In this document: in pieces, positions 43,399 to 53,705 of the stretch
How positions within the stretch are numbered: position 1 is the first letter of the stretch
Layout: every line of letters begins with the position of its first letter
Source of the DNA: Gemmatimonadota bacterium
GTDB taxonomy: Bacteria; Gemmatimonadota; Gemmatimonadetes; Longimicrobiales; Gaopeijiaceae
Direction: 5' to 3'
Assembly: GCA_029879725.1 (NCBI GenBank)
Contig: JAOUPR010000002.1
Coordinates: 1-64,000, forward strand
Length of the DNA: 64,000 nt
Notes under the pieces: model-generated
Told to the model about the DNA's origin: nothing
Seen by the model: only the letters and a program-made list of their open reading frames with translations
Databases searched by the model: none
Position numbers and translations under genes: made by a program

Positions 43399-44361
43399 CT
43401 ATGCCTCTCGCTGAGGTGTGTCAAAGCGTCGGCCGGCGAGACGTCGTGCCAGACGGAGCGCTTCGAGCATGGACGATGGATCTGCCCTTCCAGAACCCGC
43501 AAGATCGAAGGCCGTGCCATGATCCGGGGAAGTCCGAGGGAAGGGAAGGCCCAGCGTCGTATTCACGCCCCCGCCGAAGGACACCGTCTTGAAGGCGGCC
43601 ATCCCCACGTCGTGGTAGGGCGCGACGACCGCGTCGAACTCGCCGTCGAGCGCGCGCCGGAAAACGGTGTCGGCGGGAACGGGCCCGACCACCAGGACGC
43701 CGGAGTCCCGAAGCGCGTCCAGTGCCGGGCGATAGACACGGTCTTCCTGGTCGCCGAAGAGCCCGCGGTCCGATGCGTGGGGGTTCAGGGCACAGACGCC
43801 GATGCGAGGGTTCTCGATCTCCCAACCGGTCCGTAGAGCCCGGTCGAGGAGCGCCGTCTGGTCCACCAACAGTCGCTGCGTCACCCGGTCCGGGACGTCC
43901 TCCAGGGCGATGTGGGTGGTGGCGAGGAGCACCCGGAGCGCTCCCCCCGACCGGGTCCGCTCGGCCACCATGAGCATCCCCACCTCGGCGGAACCGGTGA
44001 GATCCTGGAGGAGTTCGGTCTGCCCGGGTACCGGATACCCCGCGGCATGCAGAGCCGGTTTGTGGACGGGAGCGGTCACCACCGCCCCGATCTCCCCGTC
44101 CAGCGCGGCGGACGTGGCCTGGCGGATGGCGTCGACCGAAACCCGGCCCGCACCCTCCTCGGTGCCGTCCCAGGGGCCCACGCCGTGGTAGGGAACTGTG
44201 CCGCGGAATTCTCCGGGCAACTCCATCCCTTCCGGCCCGAAGAAGGCGAGGTCCGCGTCAGGCGCCTCGTCGAGGAGCATTCCGGCGGCCCGGAAGGTCA
44301 CCTCGGGTCCGATTCCCCGGGGGTCCCCCAGGGTCACGGCGATGGTGCGACCCCTGCTCAC
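43399..44361 (-). CDS. pdxA: 4-hydroxythreonine-4-phosphate dehydrogenase
   Basis: A 320-residue PdxA for the DXP-dependent pyridoxal phosphate pathway. It has VTLGDPRGIGPEVT at the N-terminus, VTAPVHKPAL, GQTELLQDLTGS, VLLATTHIALEDVP, the metal His in ALNPHASDRGLFG, the YHDVGMAAFKTV metal-site segment and RTSPDHGTAFDLAG near the end, all conserved. The GTG at 44361 overlaps the surA-like stop as GTGA. In Escherichia coli pdxA also follows surA directly, so this order is shared by distant lineages. No pdxJ is in the window. Confidence 0.93.
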   Translation of the reverse strand: MSRGRTIAVTLGDPRGIGPEVTFRAAGMLLDEAPDADLAFFGPEGMELPGEFRGTVPYHGVGPWDGTEEGAGRVSVDAIRQATSAALDGEIGAVVTAPVHKPALHAAGYPVPGQTELLQDLTGSAEVGMLMVAERTRSGGALRVLLATTHIALEDVPDRVTQRLLVDQTALLDRALRTGWEIENPRIGVCALNPHASDRGLFGDQEDRVYRPALDALRDSGVLVVGPVPADTVFRRALDGEFDAVVAPYHDVGMAAFKTVSFGGGVNTTLGLPFPRTSPDHGTAFDLAGSGRADPSSMLEALRLARRLAGRRFDTPQREA

Positions 44362-45677
44362 ATGAGGATCTGGATGTGGGTTCGCTCCCGGAGGTCCGCC
44401 ACGATCCTCTCGATCTGCATGCTCTGCTGGAGATCCTGGGTGAGCTGATCCCGGACGTCCTCGAAGGTGTAGGCCCCGGCCTCGCGTACCTGGTCCACCC
44501 GAACCACCGCGATGCGGGACTGGCCTCCCGGGATCTGGTACTCCATGGGATCCCTGATCTCGCCCGACACGGCAGTGCGGAGTACCGCGTAGGCGGGAGG
44601 GAGCTGCGTGAGCTGGTTCTCCGCCACCGTGAGGGAATCGGGTACGTCGGGGTCGGAATAGGTGTCGTACAGCTCCTTCATGGAAGTACCCGACCGTACC
44701 AGGTCGACCAGGCTGTCCGCGAGCGCCCTCGCGATGGCGACGTCGCCCGGGCCGCGCTCCGGCATGACCAGGATGTGTCGGCCCTTCCGTTCTCCGGCCC
44801 TGGATCGTTCGATCTTGATGATGTGGTAGCCGTAGGACGTTTCCACCACGTCGCTGATCTGTCCATCGAAGAGGTTGAACGCGGCGTCCTCGAACTCCTT
44901 GACCATCTGTCCCCGCCGGAACCAGTCCAGGTCACCTCCGTTGCTCGCCGTCCCCGGGTCGTCGGAATTCGCGGTGGCCAGTTCGGCGAAGTCCTCTCCG
45001 GCGCGGGCGCGCTCCAGGAGTGACTCGATCTCGGCGCGGGCTACGGCCTTGGAGGAATCGGAGGGCTCGGGGGCGATGACGATCTGGGAGAACGTGATCA
45101 ACTTCGGGCGCTGACTGCGTGCGAGCCGATCGGACGCCGCGTCGTATGCTTCCCGTAGTTGTGCCTCGGACACGATCACCGGCGGCATGTCCTGGGCGCG
45201 TAGCTGGAGGAACATCCGTTGGACCTGCTCCTGCCGGACCTGGGTCTTCAGCATCTCCCGGTAGGAGGCGAGCGTGATCCCTTCCCGGGCGAGGAGCTGT
45301 TGGAACGCCACCTGACCACCGGCCTGCTGGGTGCGGTTCTCGATCTCCGTGTCCACGGTGTCCTCGATGCGGTCCTCGTCGGGGGTCACCAGCGTGTCCC
45401 GTGCCGCGGCCCTCAGGATCAGCACCCGGTTCACCCATTCGTCCAGGATCTGCCGGTACACCGCGGCCTCCTGGACCGGATCCGTGGGGATGGGCTGGCC
45501 CATGAGGCGCCGACGCTGGATTTCCTCCTCCACCTGGCTGTACAGGATCACCGAGTCGCCCACGACGGCGACGACGCGATCCACGGTGGTGCTGTCCAGC
45601 TTCGTCCACTGGCCCAGGGCGGGCAGGGGGAGGATCCCCGCTACGGCCGCGATGAGAAGGGCGCGACGAACGATCAT
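44358..45677 (-). CDS. surA: SurA-like periplasmic peptidyl-prolyl isomerase/chaperone
   Basis: A 439-residue exported protein: signal (about 1-22), SurA-N chaperone domain (about 25-165, opening VDRVVAVVGDSVILYSQVEEEI), one clear parvulin domain (about 190-285: KLITFSQIVIAPEP, LATANSDDPGTASNGGDLDWFRRGQMV, ETSYGYHIIKIE) and a second, divergent parvulin-like part (about 290-410). It escorts outer-membrane proteins across the periplasm. The ATG at 45677 follows GGAG. A terminator-like hairpin lies between it and the upstream PrsA-like gene. Confidence 0.9.
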   Translation of the reverse strand: MIVRRALLIAAVAGILPLPALGQWTKLDSTTVDRVVAVVGDSVILYSQVEEEIQRRRLMGQPIPTDPVQEAAVYRQILDEWVNRVLILRAAARDTLVTPDEDRIEDTVDTEIENRTQQAGGQVAFQQLLAREGITLASYREMLKTQVRQEQVQRMFLQLRAQDMPPVIVSEAQLREAYDAASDRLARSQRPKLITFSQIVIAPEPSDSSKAVARAEIESLLERARAGEDFAELATANSDDPGTASNGGDLDWFRRGQMVKEFEDAAFNLFDGQISDVVETSYGYHIIKIERSRAGERKGRHILVMPERGPGDVAIARALADSLVDLVRSGTSMKELYDTYSDPDVPDSLTVAENQLTQLPPAYAVLRTAVSGEIRDPMEYQIPGGQSRIAVVRVDQVREAGAYTFEDVRDQLTQDLQQSMQIERIVADLRERTHIQILM

Positions 45678-45716
45678 GGTCTGACTCCGGAGCGACTGAG
45701 GGGCACGGCAACGAAT

Positions 45717-45749
45717 GCGGGTCGGCGCGGGAACACCGCGCCGACCCGC
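45717..45749 (-). terminator. Strong hairpin between the PrsA-like gene and surA
   Basis: A perfect 14-bp GC-rich stem (45717-45730 with 45736-45749, GCGGGTCGGCGCGG and complement) with a 5-base loop lies 35 bases after the PrsA-like stop. On the minus strand the bases after it read ATTCGTTG. It is the most stable hairpin seen in the window. A TAGAGT -10-like hexamer just upstream would put the hairpin in the leader of surA, so an attenuator role is also possible. Confidence 0.65.
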
Positions 45750-45783
45750 CCTACTCTAAACTATTCCGACGTCTGCGGTTCCA

Positions 45784-47211
45784 CTATTCCCCGGCCGAGT
45801 CGGGGAACTCCCCGGGAACGGCCTGGTCCGCCGGGGATGGCCCCCGGCTGAGACGAGCGTCTGCCACCGCCGTCACCACCCGCCCGAGACCCGATTCGGA
45901 GATGGTCACCTGGTTTCCACGTCGCAACTGCTGGCCCAGGGGGCCGAACTGCACCGCGTCGACCTGGCCGGTCACCACTTTGGTCAAGGCGTCCAGGACG
46001 GTACGGCGCAGCACCGCCGCGTCTTCCTCACCGGGTGCGGCGTCCAGACGGGTCAGCCCGAGCCGGCCGGCGACGTCGCGGAGGGCCGTCCTGGCTTCCG
46101 CGAACAGGGAGTCCATGCGCTCGGGCGAGGGGCCCAGGCCCGCGGCTTCGGCCTCGGCCGCGAGGAGTTCCTGTTGAGCCAAACCCTTGAGCACGCCCTC
46201 CACCTGTTGGTCGGTCCCCGACGCGATCTGGGCCGGCCACTGGGGCTGCGCGGTCTGGAGGAAGTTCTGGAACTCGCCCACGGTGAGCGCGCCTCCCTCG
46301 TACGACACGAGCGCGCGGCGGGCCGCCCGCGAGGCGAGGAACTGGTTCGGGTCTCCCGCCAGGTCACGAACGACCGGAATCGCATCCTCGGTCAATTCGG
46401 GGTGGGCGCGCTCTTCCACGCCGGCCACGTAGGTGGATTCCGCGACGAAGAATCGCCGGCTCAGCATCTGCATGCGGAACTGGTCCCGGACGGTGTCGAA
46501 GTCGGGAACCACCTTCTCCTCCACCAGGATCACGTGGAGCCCGAAGGGCGATTCCACGATGTCGCTGATCTCGCCGGGCTCCAGGGCGAAGGCGGCCTCA
46601 TCGAAGGGACGGACCATCATCCCCCGGCCGAAGGTGCCCAGGTCGCCGCCCGCCGCGGCGCTGCCGGGGTCCTGGCTGTGCTGCCGGGCGAGGGCGGCGA
46701 AGGATTCTCCGGACACCGCCCGGCCGCGGATCGCTTCCATGTCGCGACGCACGGAGTCTCGCTGGGCCTGGGTGGCGCTGGCCGGATAGGCGAGGAGGAT
46801 GTGGCGCGCCCGGATCTCGGCGTCGGTGGCCTCGCGCGAGAACTCCTCACGCATCTCGCTCTCGGTGAGGATGGTGTCCACCTGGATCACCGAGTCCCTC
46901 AGCACGAAGATCATCTCCTGGCGGAGCTGGGGCATCACCAGCATCTCCACGTCCACGCCGGAGAGGGTGGAGTCTTCGGCGAGAGCCTCCGCGAGGAGCG
47001 TGTAGTCGATCCAGAGATCGGCCACGGCCCGCACGAGATCCGCCTCGTTGGGAAGCCCTTCCTCGTCCACCAGCAGCGAGACCGCCTGGTCCACCGTGAG
47101 GGTATGCTTCCCGGCCTTGGCGACCACTTCCTCTTCGGGGATGTCCTGGGAGCACGCGATCGCCATCGACGTCATTCCGGCCAGGACCGGTACCTTGAAC
47201 CAGTTTTTCAT
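45784..47211 (-). CDS. PrsA/PpiC-type peptidyl-prolyl isomerase lipoprotein
   Basis: A 475-residue exported lipoprotein, signal [20 protein letters not shown] with Cys20 lipidated. The N-terminal helical part (about 30-125) is SurA/PrsA-like; the parvulin domain (about 135-240) includes [39 protein letters not shown] and [15 protein letters not shown] long C-terminal extension (about 245-475) has helical chaperone-like character. ATG at 47211 follows GGAG. It lies between mfd and surA, giving two foldases in tandem, perhaps for different clients. Confidence 0.88.
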   Translation of the reverse strand: MKNWFKVPVLAGMTSMAIACSQDIPEEEVVAKAGKHTLTVDQAVSLLVDEEGLPNEADLVRAVADLWIDYTLLAEALAEDSTLSGVDVEMLVMPQLRQEMIFVLRDSVIQVDTILTESEMREEFSREATDAEIRARHILLAYPASATQAQRDSVRRDMEAIRGRAVSGESFAALARQHSQDPGSAAAGGDLGTFGRGMMVRPFDEAAFALEPGEISDIVESPFGLHVILVEEKVVPDFDTVRDQFRMQMLSRRFFVAESTYVAGVEERAHPELTEDAIPVVRDLAGDPNQFLASRAARRALVSYEGGALTVGEFQNFLQTAQPQWPAQIASGTDQQVEGVLKGLAQQELLAAEAEAAGLGPSPERMDSLFAEARTALRDVAGRLGLTRLDAAPGEEDAAVLRRTVLDALTKVVTGQVDAVQFGPLGQQLRRGNQVTISESGLGRVVTAVADARLSRGPSPADQAVPGEFPDSAGE

Positions 47212-47258
47212 GGACTTGGATCTCCTCCAGAGACCGTTACGTGGTTGTTCTTCGTGCT

Positions 47259-50200
47259 TCACGCGGCGGAGAGGGTCAATGCCTCCATCGCGGTGATCAG
47301 CGTTCTCGTCAGTGCTTCCGGGCCTTCCTGGTGTAACAGGAGCGAGAGCGGCGTCATTCTGCGCACCTCGATCCGGACCTGCCGTTCCTGAAGCGGTTCG
47401 CCCAGCACCGCCATGCGCGGAACCACCCCGGATCGGAAGCTCAGGCGCGCGGTTCGGTCGCGCACCATGATCCGCTCCACTCCGAGCTTCCTCCCCAGGA
47501 GCCGGAGAGCCGTGGCGTCGAGGAGCCGCTCCACCTCGGCGGGAACCGTCCCGAAGCGATCGGCCATCTCCTGACGCAGACCTTCGATCTCCCCGCGGTC
47601 CTTCACCCTCGACAGGCGACGATAAAGATGGAGCTTCTGGCCCGAATCCGAAACGTACCCCTCGGGAAGGAAGGCCGGGCCGGCCAGGGACACGTCCGGA
47701 TCGGGGTACTCCTCCGCCGCGTCGCCGCGGCGGATCCGGTCCACGGTCTTCTCCAGGAGACGGAGATACGCGTCGAGCCCGACCTGGTGCGCGAACCCCG
47801 ACTGGTCGGCCCCGAGGAGGTTGCCGGCGCCGCGGAGCTCGAGATCCCGGAGCGCCACCTGGTACCCGCTCCCCAGCTCGGTGTAGTGCTCGAGCACCTT
47901 GAGACGGCGCTCCGCCTCTTCCGTCACGTCTTCGGGCACGATGAGGTAGCAGTACGCGCGCCGGTCGGACCGGCCCACGCGTCCCCGGATCTGATAGAGC
48001 TGCGACAAGCCGAACCGGTCGGCCCGGTCCACGACCAGGGTGTTGGCGTTGGGTACATCCAGTCCGTTCTCGATGATGGACGAGCACACGAGCACGTCGG
48101 TGTCGCCCTCCACGAAGGCGTGCATGGCCACGTCCAGGTCGTGTCCCTTCATCTGGCCGTGGGCCACGTCCACCACCGCTTCCGGCACGAGATCGCGGAC
48201 GCGCTCGGCCACGGTGTAGATGGTCTCCACCCGGTTGTGGAGGACGAAGGCCTGTCCTCCGCGGTCCAGCTCCCGATGAAGTGCCTCGGTGACGATCTGG
48301 TCGCTCCACGGAAGCACGTTGGTGAAGATGGGCATGCGATCCCGCGGGGGGGTCCGGATGAGGGAGAGGTCCCGGATCCCGGCGAGGGAGAGATAGAGGG
48401 TCCGCGGGATGGGCGTGGCCGACAGGGTCAGCACGTCCATGGACGCTCTCATTCCCTTGAGTCGCTCCTTGTGCTTCACACCGAAGCGCTGTTCCTCGTC
48501 GACGATGAGGAGGCCCAGGTCCCGGAAGGTGATGTCGTCGGAGAGGAGTCGATGGGTGCCCACCACCAGATCCACGTCACCCGACGCCAACCCCGCCATG
48601 ATCTCCTTCTGTTCCGCGGCGGAACGGAAACGGCTCAGGGTGCCGATGCGCACCGGGTAGTCGGCCATGCGCTCTTCGAAGGTGTGGCGGTGCTGCTCGA
48701 CCAGGATCGTCGTGGGGGCCAGGACGGCGACCTGCTTTCCGTCCTGGATGGCCTTGAAGGCCGCGCGCACGGCGACCTCGGTCTTTCCGTACCCCACGTC
48801 TCCACAGACCAGGCGGTCCATGGGGCGCGGGGACTGCATGTCGCGCTTCACGTCCTCCGCGGCCTGGCGCTGGTCCGGCGTGTCCTCGTAGAGAAACGAC
48901 GACTCCATCTCCTTCTGCCAACGCGTGTCCGGAGAGAAGGCGTGCCCCTGGGCCGTTTCGCGCCGGGCGTAGAGCTCGAGGAGCTCCGCCGTCATGGCCT
49001 CGATGGCCTCCTCGGTGCGGCGGCGCACCGCCTTCCATTTCTTCCCGCCGATGCGATGCACGGAAGGGGGGACGGAGTCCTCGGTTTCTCCCACCCATCG
49101 TTCCACCAGGTCGAGTCGATACACCGGAAGACGGAGCGTCTCACCCCCGGCGTACTCGATGGCCAGGGCCTCCATCTCCTCGCCGGCCACCTCGATGTGC
49201 TCGAGTCCGACGAACCTTCCCACGCCATGGTCCATGTGGACCACGTAGTCCCCGGGGGTCAGTTGAGCCAGGCTCTCCAACGCCATGGCCCCTCTGAAGC
49301 GTCGACTCCGGCGGAGACGGCGGGCGCGGCGGAAGATCTCGTGGTCGTTGATGACGCGGAGGATCGGGCTCGCGCCGCGGAGTTCGAATCCCGTGGCCAG
49401 GGAGCCGATCCCGATACGCGTGCCTTCGGGCAGCCGGCTCGGGCCGCCGAGGATCTCCTCCAGGCGCTGGAGCTGTCCGTCGTTGTCGCAGAGGACGAGC
49501 GTTTCCTCTCCCCGGGCGGCTCCCGACTTCAGGTAGTCCTCGAGACGACCCATGTCCCGATCGATGGCGGGGGGAGGGTCGATCTCCATGACCACGTCAC
49601 CCGTCCTCACCTCCTGGAGGACGAGGCGCGGGAGGCGCGACAACCATCCGGCCATCGTCGCGGGCTCGGCGAAGATGGTTTCCGGCGAAACGGGCGTCGC
49701 TCCCGAATCCACCAACTCGTCGTGGAGGCTCACCACCCGCTCCCACGTACGTCGGAATTCCCCGTCGACGTCCCACTCGCCCATCTGCACCACCACCGCA
49801 TCGGACGGGAGGAACTCCACCAGCGAATGGTGGTCGCCGGCGCCGGACGAGTCGGTGGCACGAAAGTCCACCGGGAGGATGTGGACCGCCGGGAGCTCGT
49901 CGACCGATCGCTGATCCAGGATGTCGAAGGTGCGGATGGAGGCGATTTCGTCGCCCCATGCCTCGATGCGGACCGGGTCGCCGGCTCCGACCGAGAAGAC
50001 GTCGAGGATTCCCCCCCGTACGGCGAACTGCCCGACCTCCTCCACCAGAGGGACCCTTTCGAAGCCTCGCTCTTCGAGAAGAGCCGGGAGTCGGGCGAAT
50101 TCGCACTCCTCGCCCACCCGGAGGGTGAGCCGGAGGCGAGACAGCTCACGGGGGATGGGCACGAGCTCCTGGAGGGCTCGCGGGGTGGTCACCAGCACCT

Positions 50201-50561
50201 TGGTTCGTCCCGAGAACAGCCCCTCCACCGCTTCCACCCGCATCCCTCCGATCTCGAGGTGGGGCTCGGAGTCGTCGTACGGGAGCGACTCCTTCTGGGG
50301 GTAGAGGTGGGTCGCGCCGCCGTCGTGGAGGAACGTCTCCAGATCCGCCTCCACGACCTCCGCCTCCCGAGGGCCCGGGGTCAGCGCGACGAGGACCCGT
50401 CCCGGGGTCTCACGATGGAGACCCGCGAGGAGGAGGCTCGCCGATGACCCGAACAGGCCTCCGACCCGGAGCGTATCCCCCACGCCCGGGAGCGCGCCGA
50501 CCAGAGACTCGAACGGAGCGTGGCCCCGGAGCGCCTGGAGGATCGGATCAGCCTGAGGCAT
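47259..50561 (-). CDS. mfd: Transcription-repair coupling factor
   Basis: A 1100-residue Mfd, which removes stalled RNA polymerase and recruits UvrA. The UvrB-homology module is N-terminal ([25 protein letters not shown]), followed by the RNA polymerase interaction domain (about 420-495, [21 protein letters not shown]), the RecG-like helicase core with [16 protein letters not shown] (Walker A), [24 protein letters not shown] (DEEQ), [12 protein letters not shown] and [14 protein letters not shown], and the C-terminal autoinhibitory TRCF domain. ATG at 50561 overlaps the upstream stop by 14 bases; a GTG 9 codons further up also exists. All helicase motifs are intact. Confidence 0.96.
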   Translation of the reverse strand: MPQADPILQALRGHAPFESLVGALPGVGDTLRVGGLFGSSASLLLAGLHRETPGRVLVALTPGPREAEVVEADLETFLHDGGATHLYPQKESLPYDDSEPHLEIGGMRVEAVEGLFSGRTKVLVTTPRALQELVPIPRELSRLRLTLRVGEECEFARLPALLEERGFERVPLVEEVGQFAVRGGILDVFSVGAGDPVRIEAWGDEIASIRTFDILDQRSVDELPAVHILPVDFRATDSSGAGDHHSLVEFLPSDAVVVQMGEWDVDGEFRRTWERVVSLHDELVDSGATPVSPETIFAEPATMAGWLSRLPRLVLQEVRTGDVVMEIDPPPAIDRDMGRLEDYLKSGAARGEETLVLCDNDGQLQRLEEILGGPSRLPEGTRIGIGSLATGFELRGASPILRVINDHEIFRRARRLRRSRRFRGAMALESLAQLTPGDYVVHMDHGVGRFVGLEHIEVAGEEMEALAIEYAGGETLRLPVYRLDLVERWVGETEDSVPPSVHRIGGKKWKAVRRRTEEAIEAMTAELLELYARRETAQGHAFSPDTRWQKEMESSFLYEDTPDQRQAAEDVKRDMQSPRPMDRLVCGDVGYGKTEVAVRAAFKAIQDGKQVAVLAPTTILVEQHRHTFEERMADYPVRIGTLSRFRSAAEQKEIMAGLASGDVDLVVGTHRLLSDDITFRDLGLLIVDEEQRFGVKHKERLKGMRASMDVLTLSATPIPRTLYLSLAGIRDLSLIRTPPRDRMPIFTNVLPWSDQIVTEALHRELDRGGQAFVLHNRVETIYTVAERVRDLVPEAVVDVAHGQMKGHDLDVAMHAFVEGDTDVLVCSSIIENGLDVPNANTLVVDRADRFGLSQLYQIRGRVGRSDRRAYCYLIVPEDVTEEAERRLKVLEHYTELGSGYQVALRDLELRGAGNLLGADQSGFAHQVGLDAYLRLLEKTVDRIRRGDAAEEYPDPDVSLAGPAFLPEGYVSDSGQKLHLYRRLSRVKDRGEIEGLRQEMADRFGTVPAEVERLLDATALRLLGRKLGVERIMVRDRTARLSFRSGVVPRMAVLGEPLQERQVRIEVRRMTPLSLLLHQEGPEALTRTLITAMEALTLSAA

Positions 50562-52500
50562 CGGCCGTGCTTCTCGCGGCGACTCCACCCGGAGACCGCC
50601 CGTCCATTCGCCCGGCGGCCACCAGGTTCTCCACCACCAGGAGGATCAGTGCCCCCAGGACGAGGGGCCACCAGAGCTCGGGCCCCTGGCGTTGCCGGAA
50701 AGTGGCGGCCTCCCAGCGTGACGAGTCCTCGACGAGGACCATCCCCGGGCCCAGTGCCGCGCGCAGGGTGGCCCGGTCGGCCGGGGTCAGATCGGACTCC
50801 TCCCGCGGTGGATTCACGGCCGCCATCGCCACCACGGAGTCGGACGCCAGGAAGGTGTACAGACCGGCCCGTGAGGCTTGCGTGAGTTGGCGCGTGCCGT
50901 CGATCTCCGGGCGATCTCCCGTCGGCGTCTCCACGTGGGTCGCTCCCCGTGGCGCCGGGAGCGCCTCCCCCGCCCATCGGTCCGGAGGTGCGGTGCCGGA
51001 TCCGGCCCAACGGGTCGCGACCCAGTCCATGAGTTGCACCATGGACGTGGAGACCGGCAGCGTGCTGGCTTCCGGCGAGAGTGGCGATGCCACCAGGAGG
51101 TACGACCGCCCCTCGACTTCGGCGCTCACCAGCCACGGCTCACCGCTCCCCACCTCGGCCAGGATGGAAGGGGCGGACGACGGGTTCTCGTCCATGGTGA
51201 GCCCGTACCACACGGACGCCTCCACCCCCAACAGCGGATCGGGGAGGAAGGGGCCCGTCACCGACGACGTTCCCGCGCCGGACGGCGGGGAATACCGCCA
51301 GGGAATCCGGGCGCCGGCGAGCTGGGTGTTCAAGCCGGGGAGTGCCGTCGGATCTTCCGGGGGAAAGACCACGACCCGGCCACCTTCGGGGACGGAGGCC
51401 ATCCCCGTTCCCCCCATGGACACCAGGAGGTCTCCCCGGCCCCCGACGCGCTCCAGCCGGCCCGCGTCCGCGAGTACCGACAGTGCCTGCTCCAGGAAGA
51501 TTCCGCCCGGGCCCGATACGGACACACGCGGGGCCGCCCGGGTGCGATACGCGAAGTAGCGTCGGTCGTCCACGCTCAGGTCGTCGGGGTCGACCTCCAC
51601 GTATCCCTGGACCCACCCCGTATCGGACGCCGGGAGCGGAAGCGTGGTCGTGGCGCCGGCGGGGAGCGTCGTCGCCCCGCGGATGCGTCCGTCCACGATG
51701 ATCCTCAGCGGGAGATGGGAATCGGCGTCCGCCTTCCCCGAGACGGACACCGCCATCTCGCTCCGGTGCCCGGCGAGGGGCGGGAGGCCTCCTCCGACCA
51801 CGACGCCGTCGATTCCGTGGTTTCCCATCTCCGGGAGGTCGGGCCGCCACGCCACGACCACGGCTCCGACCGATCCCTCCGCGTCGGACGGGTCGGCCGG
51901 ATTCGAGAGGGAGGTCGCCTGAAGGTCGCTCAGGAGATGGATCTCCCGGTGATCGAAGCCCGAGGTGGCCACGAGTTCCCTCGCCCGCGCCACTGCGGCG
52001 ACGAGATCCCCTCTTCCATGGGATGCCTCGATGGTTTCCACGGCCGCCCGGCCATCCGCGGGGCCGACCAGCTCGGCAGGGGTCCAGGGTTCTCCGGCAC
52101 GGAGGATCCACACCCGATCGTCGTCGGTGATCCGGGAGAGGGTTTCCCAGGCTCGAGCCTTCAGGAGGTCGAGAACGCGGTCCTGGCCCACCACGCGGGC
52201 GCTGCTCATGGAATTGTCCATGACGATGACGAGCGCCGTGGGTGGGTGGACGGATCCCTCCCCACGGAGGAACAACCGGGCGCCCGCGCCCACCAGCAGG
52301 AGGATGGTTGCCAAGCGGACGAGGAGGAGGAGGAGCTGTCGGAAGCGGATGCGGCGAGCGTGATCCCGGTTGGTGCGGTTCAGGTACTTCAGTGCGGGAA
52401 AGACCACCCGCTGGGCCTGATACCTGCGGAAGAGGTGGAGGAAGAGCGGCACGCCGGCCGCGACGGCCGCCACGAAGAAGAGGGGGTTGAGCGCGCCCAT
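50548..52500 (-). CDS. BatA-like N-terminal membrane domain protein with vWA-like fold
   Basis: A 650-residue membrane protein. The N-terminus (LNPLFFVAAVAAGVPLFLHLFRR) and the hydrophobic run at about 55-80 are the aerotolerance regulator N-terminal (BatA) region. A vWA-like domain (about 85-215) carries a MIDAS-like DNSMSS (residues about 95-100). A large periplasmic part follows, and a last membrane segment is at about 615-635. It begins right after the DUF58 stop, and its end overlaps mfd. DUF58 plus BatA-type proteins usually work with a MoxR ATPase; none is here. Confidence 0.82.
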   Translation of the reverse strand: MGALNPLFFVAAVAAGVPLFLHLFRRYQAQRVVFPALKYLNRTNRDHARRIRFRQLLLLLVRLATILLLVGAGARLFLRGEGSVHPPTALVIVMDNSMSSARVVGQDRVLDLLKARAWETLSRITDDDRVWILRAGEPWTPAELVGPADGRAAVETIEASHGRGDLVAAVARARELVATSGFDHREIHLLSDLQATSLSNPADPSDAEGSVGAVVVAWRPDLPEMGNHGIDGVVVGGGLPPLAGHRSEMAVSVSGKADADSHLPLRIIVDGRIRGATTLPAGATTTLPLPASDTGWVQGYVEVDPDDLSVDDRRYFAYRTRAAPRVSVSGPGGIFLEQALSVLADAGRLERVGGRGDLLVSMGGTGMASVPEGGRVVVFPPEDPTALPGLNTQLAGARIPWRYSPPSGAGTSSVTGPFLPDPLLGVEASVWYGLTMDENPSSAPSILAEVGSGEPWLVSAEVEGRSYLLVASPLSPEASTLPVSTSMVQLMDWVATRWAGSGTAPPDRWAGEALPAPRGATHVETPTGDRPEIDGTRQLTQASRAGLYTFLASDSVVAMAAVNPPREESDLTPADRATLRAALGPGMVLVEDSSRWEAATFRQRQGPELWWPLVLGALILLVVENLVAAGRMDGRSPGGVAARSTADASG

Positions 52501-52501
52501 G

Positions 52502-53431
52502 TCAGCCCAGGCGCTCCCGCTTGCGCAGGTATGCCTTCAGGGCGAGCGAGAGGGGGGTGCTGGTATCGACCACGTGATAGTCGATTCCCTGCGTGCGCAG
52601 CTCTCGCTCCCACTCCTTCACGGCCGAATCCACCGCCTCCCGATACGCGGTCCGGATGTCGGCCACGTTGACCGTGAGTTCCTCTTCCGACTCGGGATCG
52701 ACGAACCGGGCCTCGGCGGTGGCCGGGAGTTCACGTTCACCCGGATCGAGGAGGTGGAAGACGAGAACCTCGTGGCCGTGGTGTTTGAGGTATTTCAGAG
52801 CCGTGCGCGTCTCGTCGTTGGCCACCAGGAGGTCCGAGACCAGGATCACGAGCCCGCTGCGGCGGAGCCGGACCGCGACGTCCTTCAGGGCCAGGGCCGC
52901 GGCGGTGCCTCCCTGGGGTTCGAGGCTCTGGAGGCGCCGCACGATCTCGTGCCACTGCCGGCGCCCTCCCCGGGCGTGTACCCTCTCCACCACGCGGTCG
53001 TGGAACGCGGTCAGTCCCACGGCGTCTCCCTGGCGGAGGAGGATGAGCGACATGGACGCAGCGAGATGCTGGGCATACCACAGCTTCGTGGGGAGAGACC
53101 CCGGTGCCGAGCTCCATCCCATGGAACGGCTCACGTCCACCAGGAGGTGCGCGCGAAGGTTCGTCTCCTCCTCGAACTGCTTGACGTAGTAGCGGTCCGA
53201 ACGGCCGAACATCCGCCAATCGATGTACCGCAGATCGTCGCCGGGTTGGTAGGCGCGCAATTCGGCGAACTCTGCCGAGAACCCGCGGTTGGGCGAACGG
53301 TGCAGGCCCATGAGGAACCCCTCCACCACGCCCCTCGCCGTCAACTCGATACCTCCGAGTTGGGAGAGCGTGGCGGGATCGAGAAGGTCGGGCCGACCCG
53401 CTTGGGTGCTGGAGCGTGTGTCTTCGTTCAT
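52502..53431 (-). CDS. DUF58 domain protein
   Basis: A 309-residue soluble protein. The DUF58 hallmark GFSAEFAELRAYQPGDDLRYIDWRMFGRSDRYYVKQFEEE lies at about residues 50-88. It is followed by a vWA-like core with DVSRSMG (MIDAS Asp-x-Ser-x-Ser, about 99-105) and a Thr-containing GGTAAAL. DUF58 proteins pair with MoxR AAA+ ATPases in assembly or maturation of membrane complexes. It heads the long leftward series; the BatA-like gene follows directly. No Shine-Dalgarno is evident. Confidence 0.87.
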   Translation of the reverse strand: MNEDTRSSTQAGRPDLLDPATLSQLGGIELTARGVVEGFLMGLHRSPNRGFSAEFAELRAYQPGDDLRYIDWRMFGRSDRYYVKQFEEETNLRAHLLVDVSRSMGWSSAPGSLPTKLWYAQHLAASMSLILLRQGDAVGLTAFHDRVVERVHARGGRRQWHEIVRRLQSLEPQGGTAAALALKDVAVRLRRSGLVILVSDLLVANDETRTALKYLKHHGHEVLVFHLLDPGERELPATAEARFVDPESEEELTVNVADIRTAYREAVDSAVKEWERELRTQGIDYHVVDTSTPLSLALKAYLRKRERLG

Positions 53432-53705
53432 GGGAAGCCACGCAAGCTAGTGTGGTGGCTCGAACGTGTCACGGCCATCCCCTGGTCGAGGCGTCCCGCC
53501 GTGAGGGGCGTCGCGTCCCGGAGCCGTTCCGTCACCCGCGAAGACGGGGGATCCGTCCTCTCGATACGTCACTTGCCCGTTCGAGATGTCCCCACCAGGG
53601 GACGGTCGGGGGAGGGTGGGGCCGAAGGGACGGGAGGACCGGGGGGACGGGGCTCTGGCACGGGACCTGCTGTCCATGACGGTGGTATCCAATAAGTTGA
53701 GTGAA

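Noticed and set aside
47628-50447. 939-residue open frame on the + strand opposite mfd
   Set aside because: It is the complement of a clearly conserved 1100-residue Mfd; high GC content produces long antisense frames. No family motif is visible in it.
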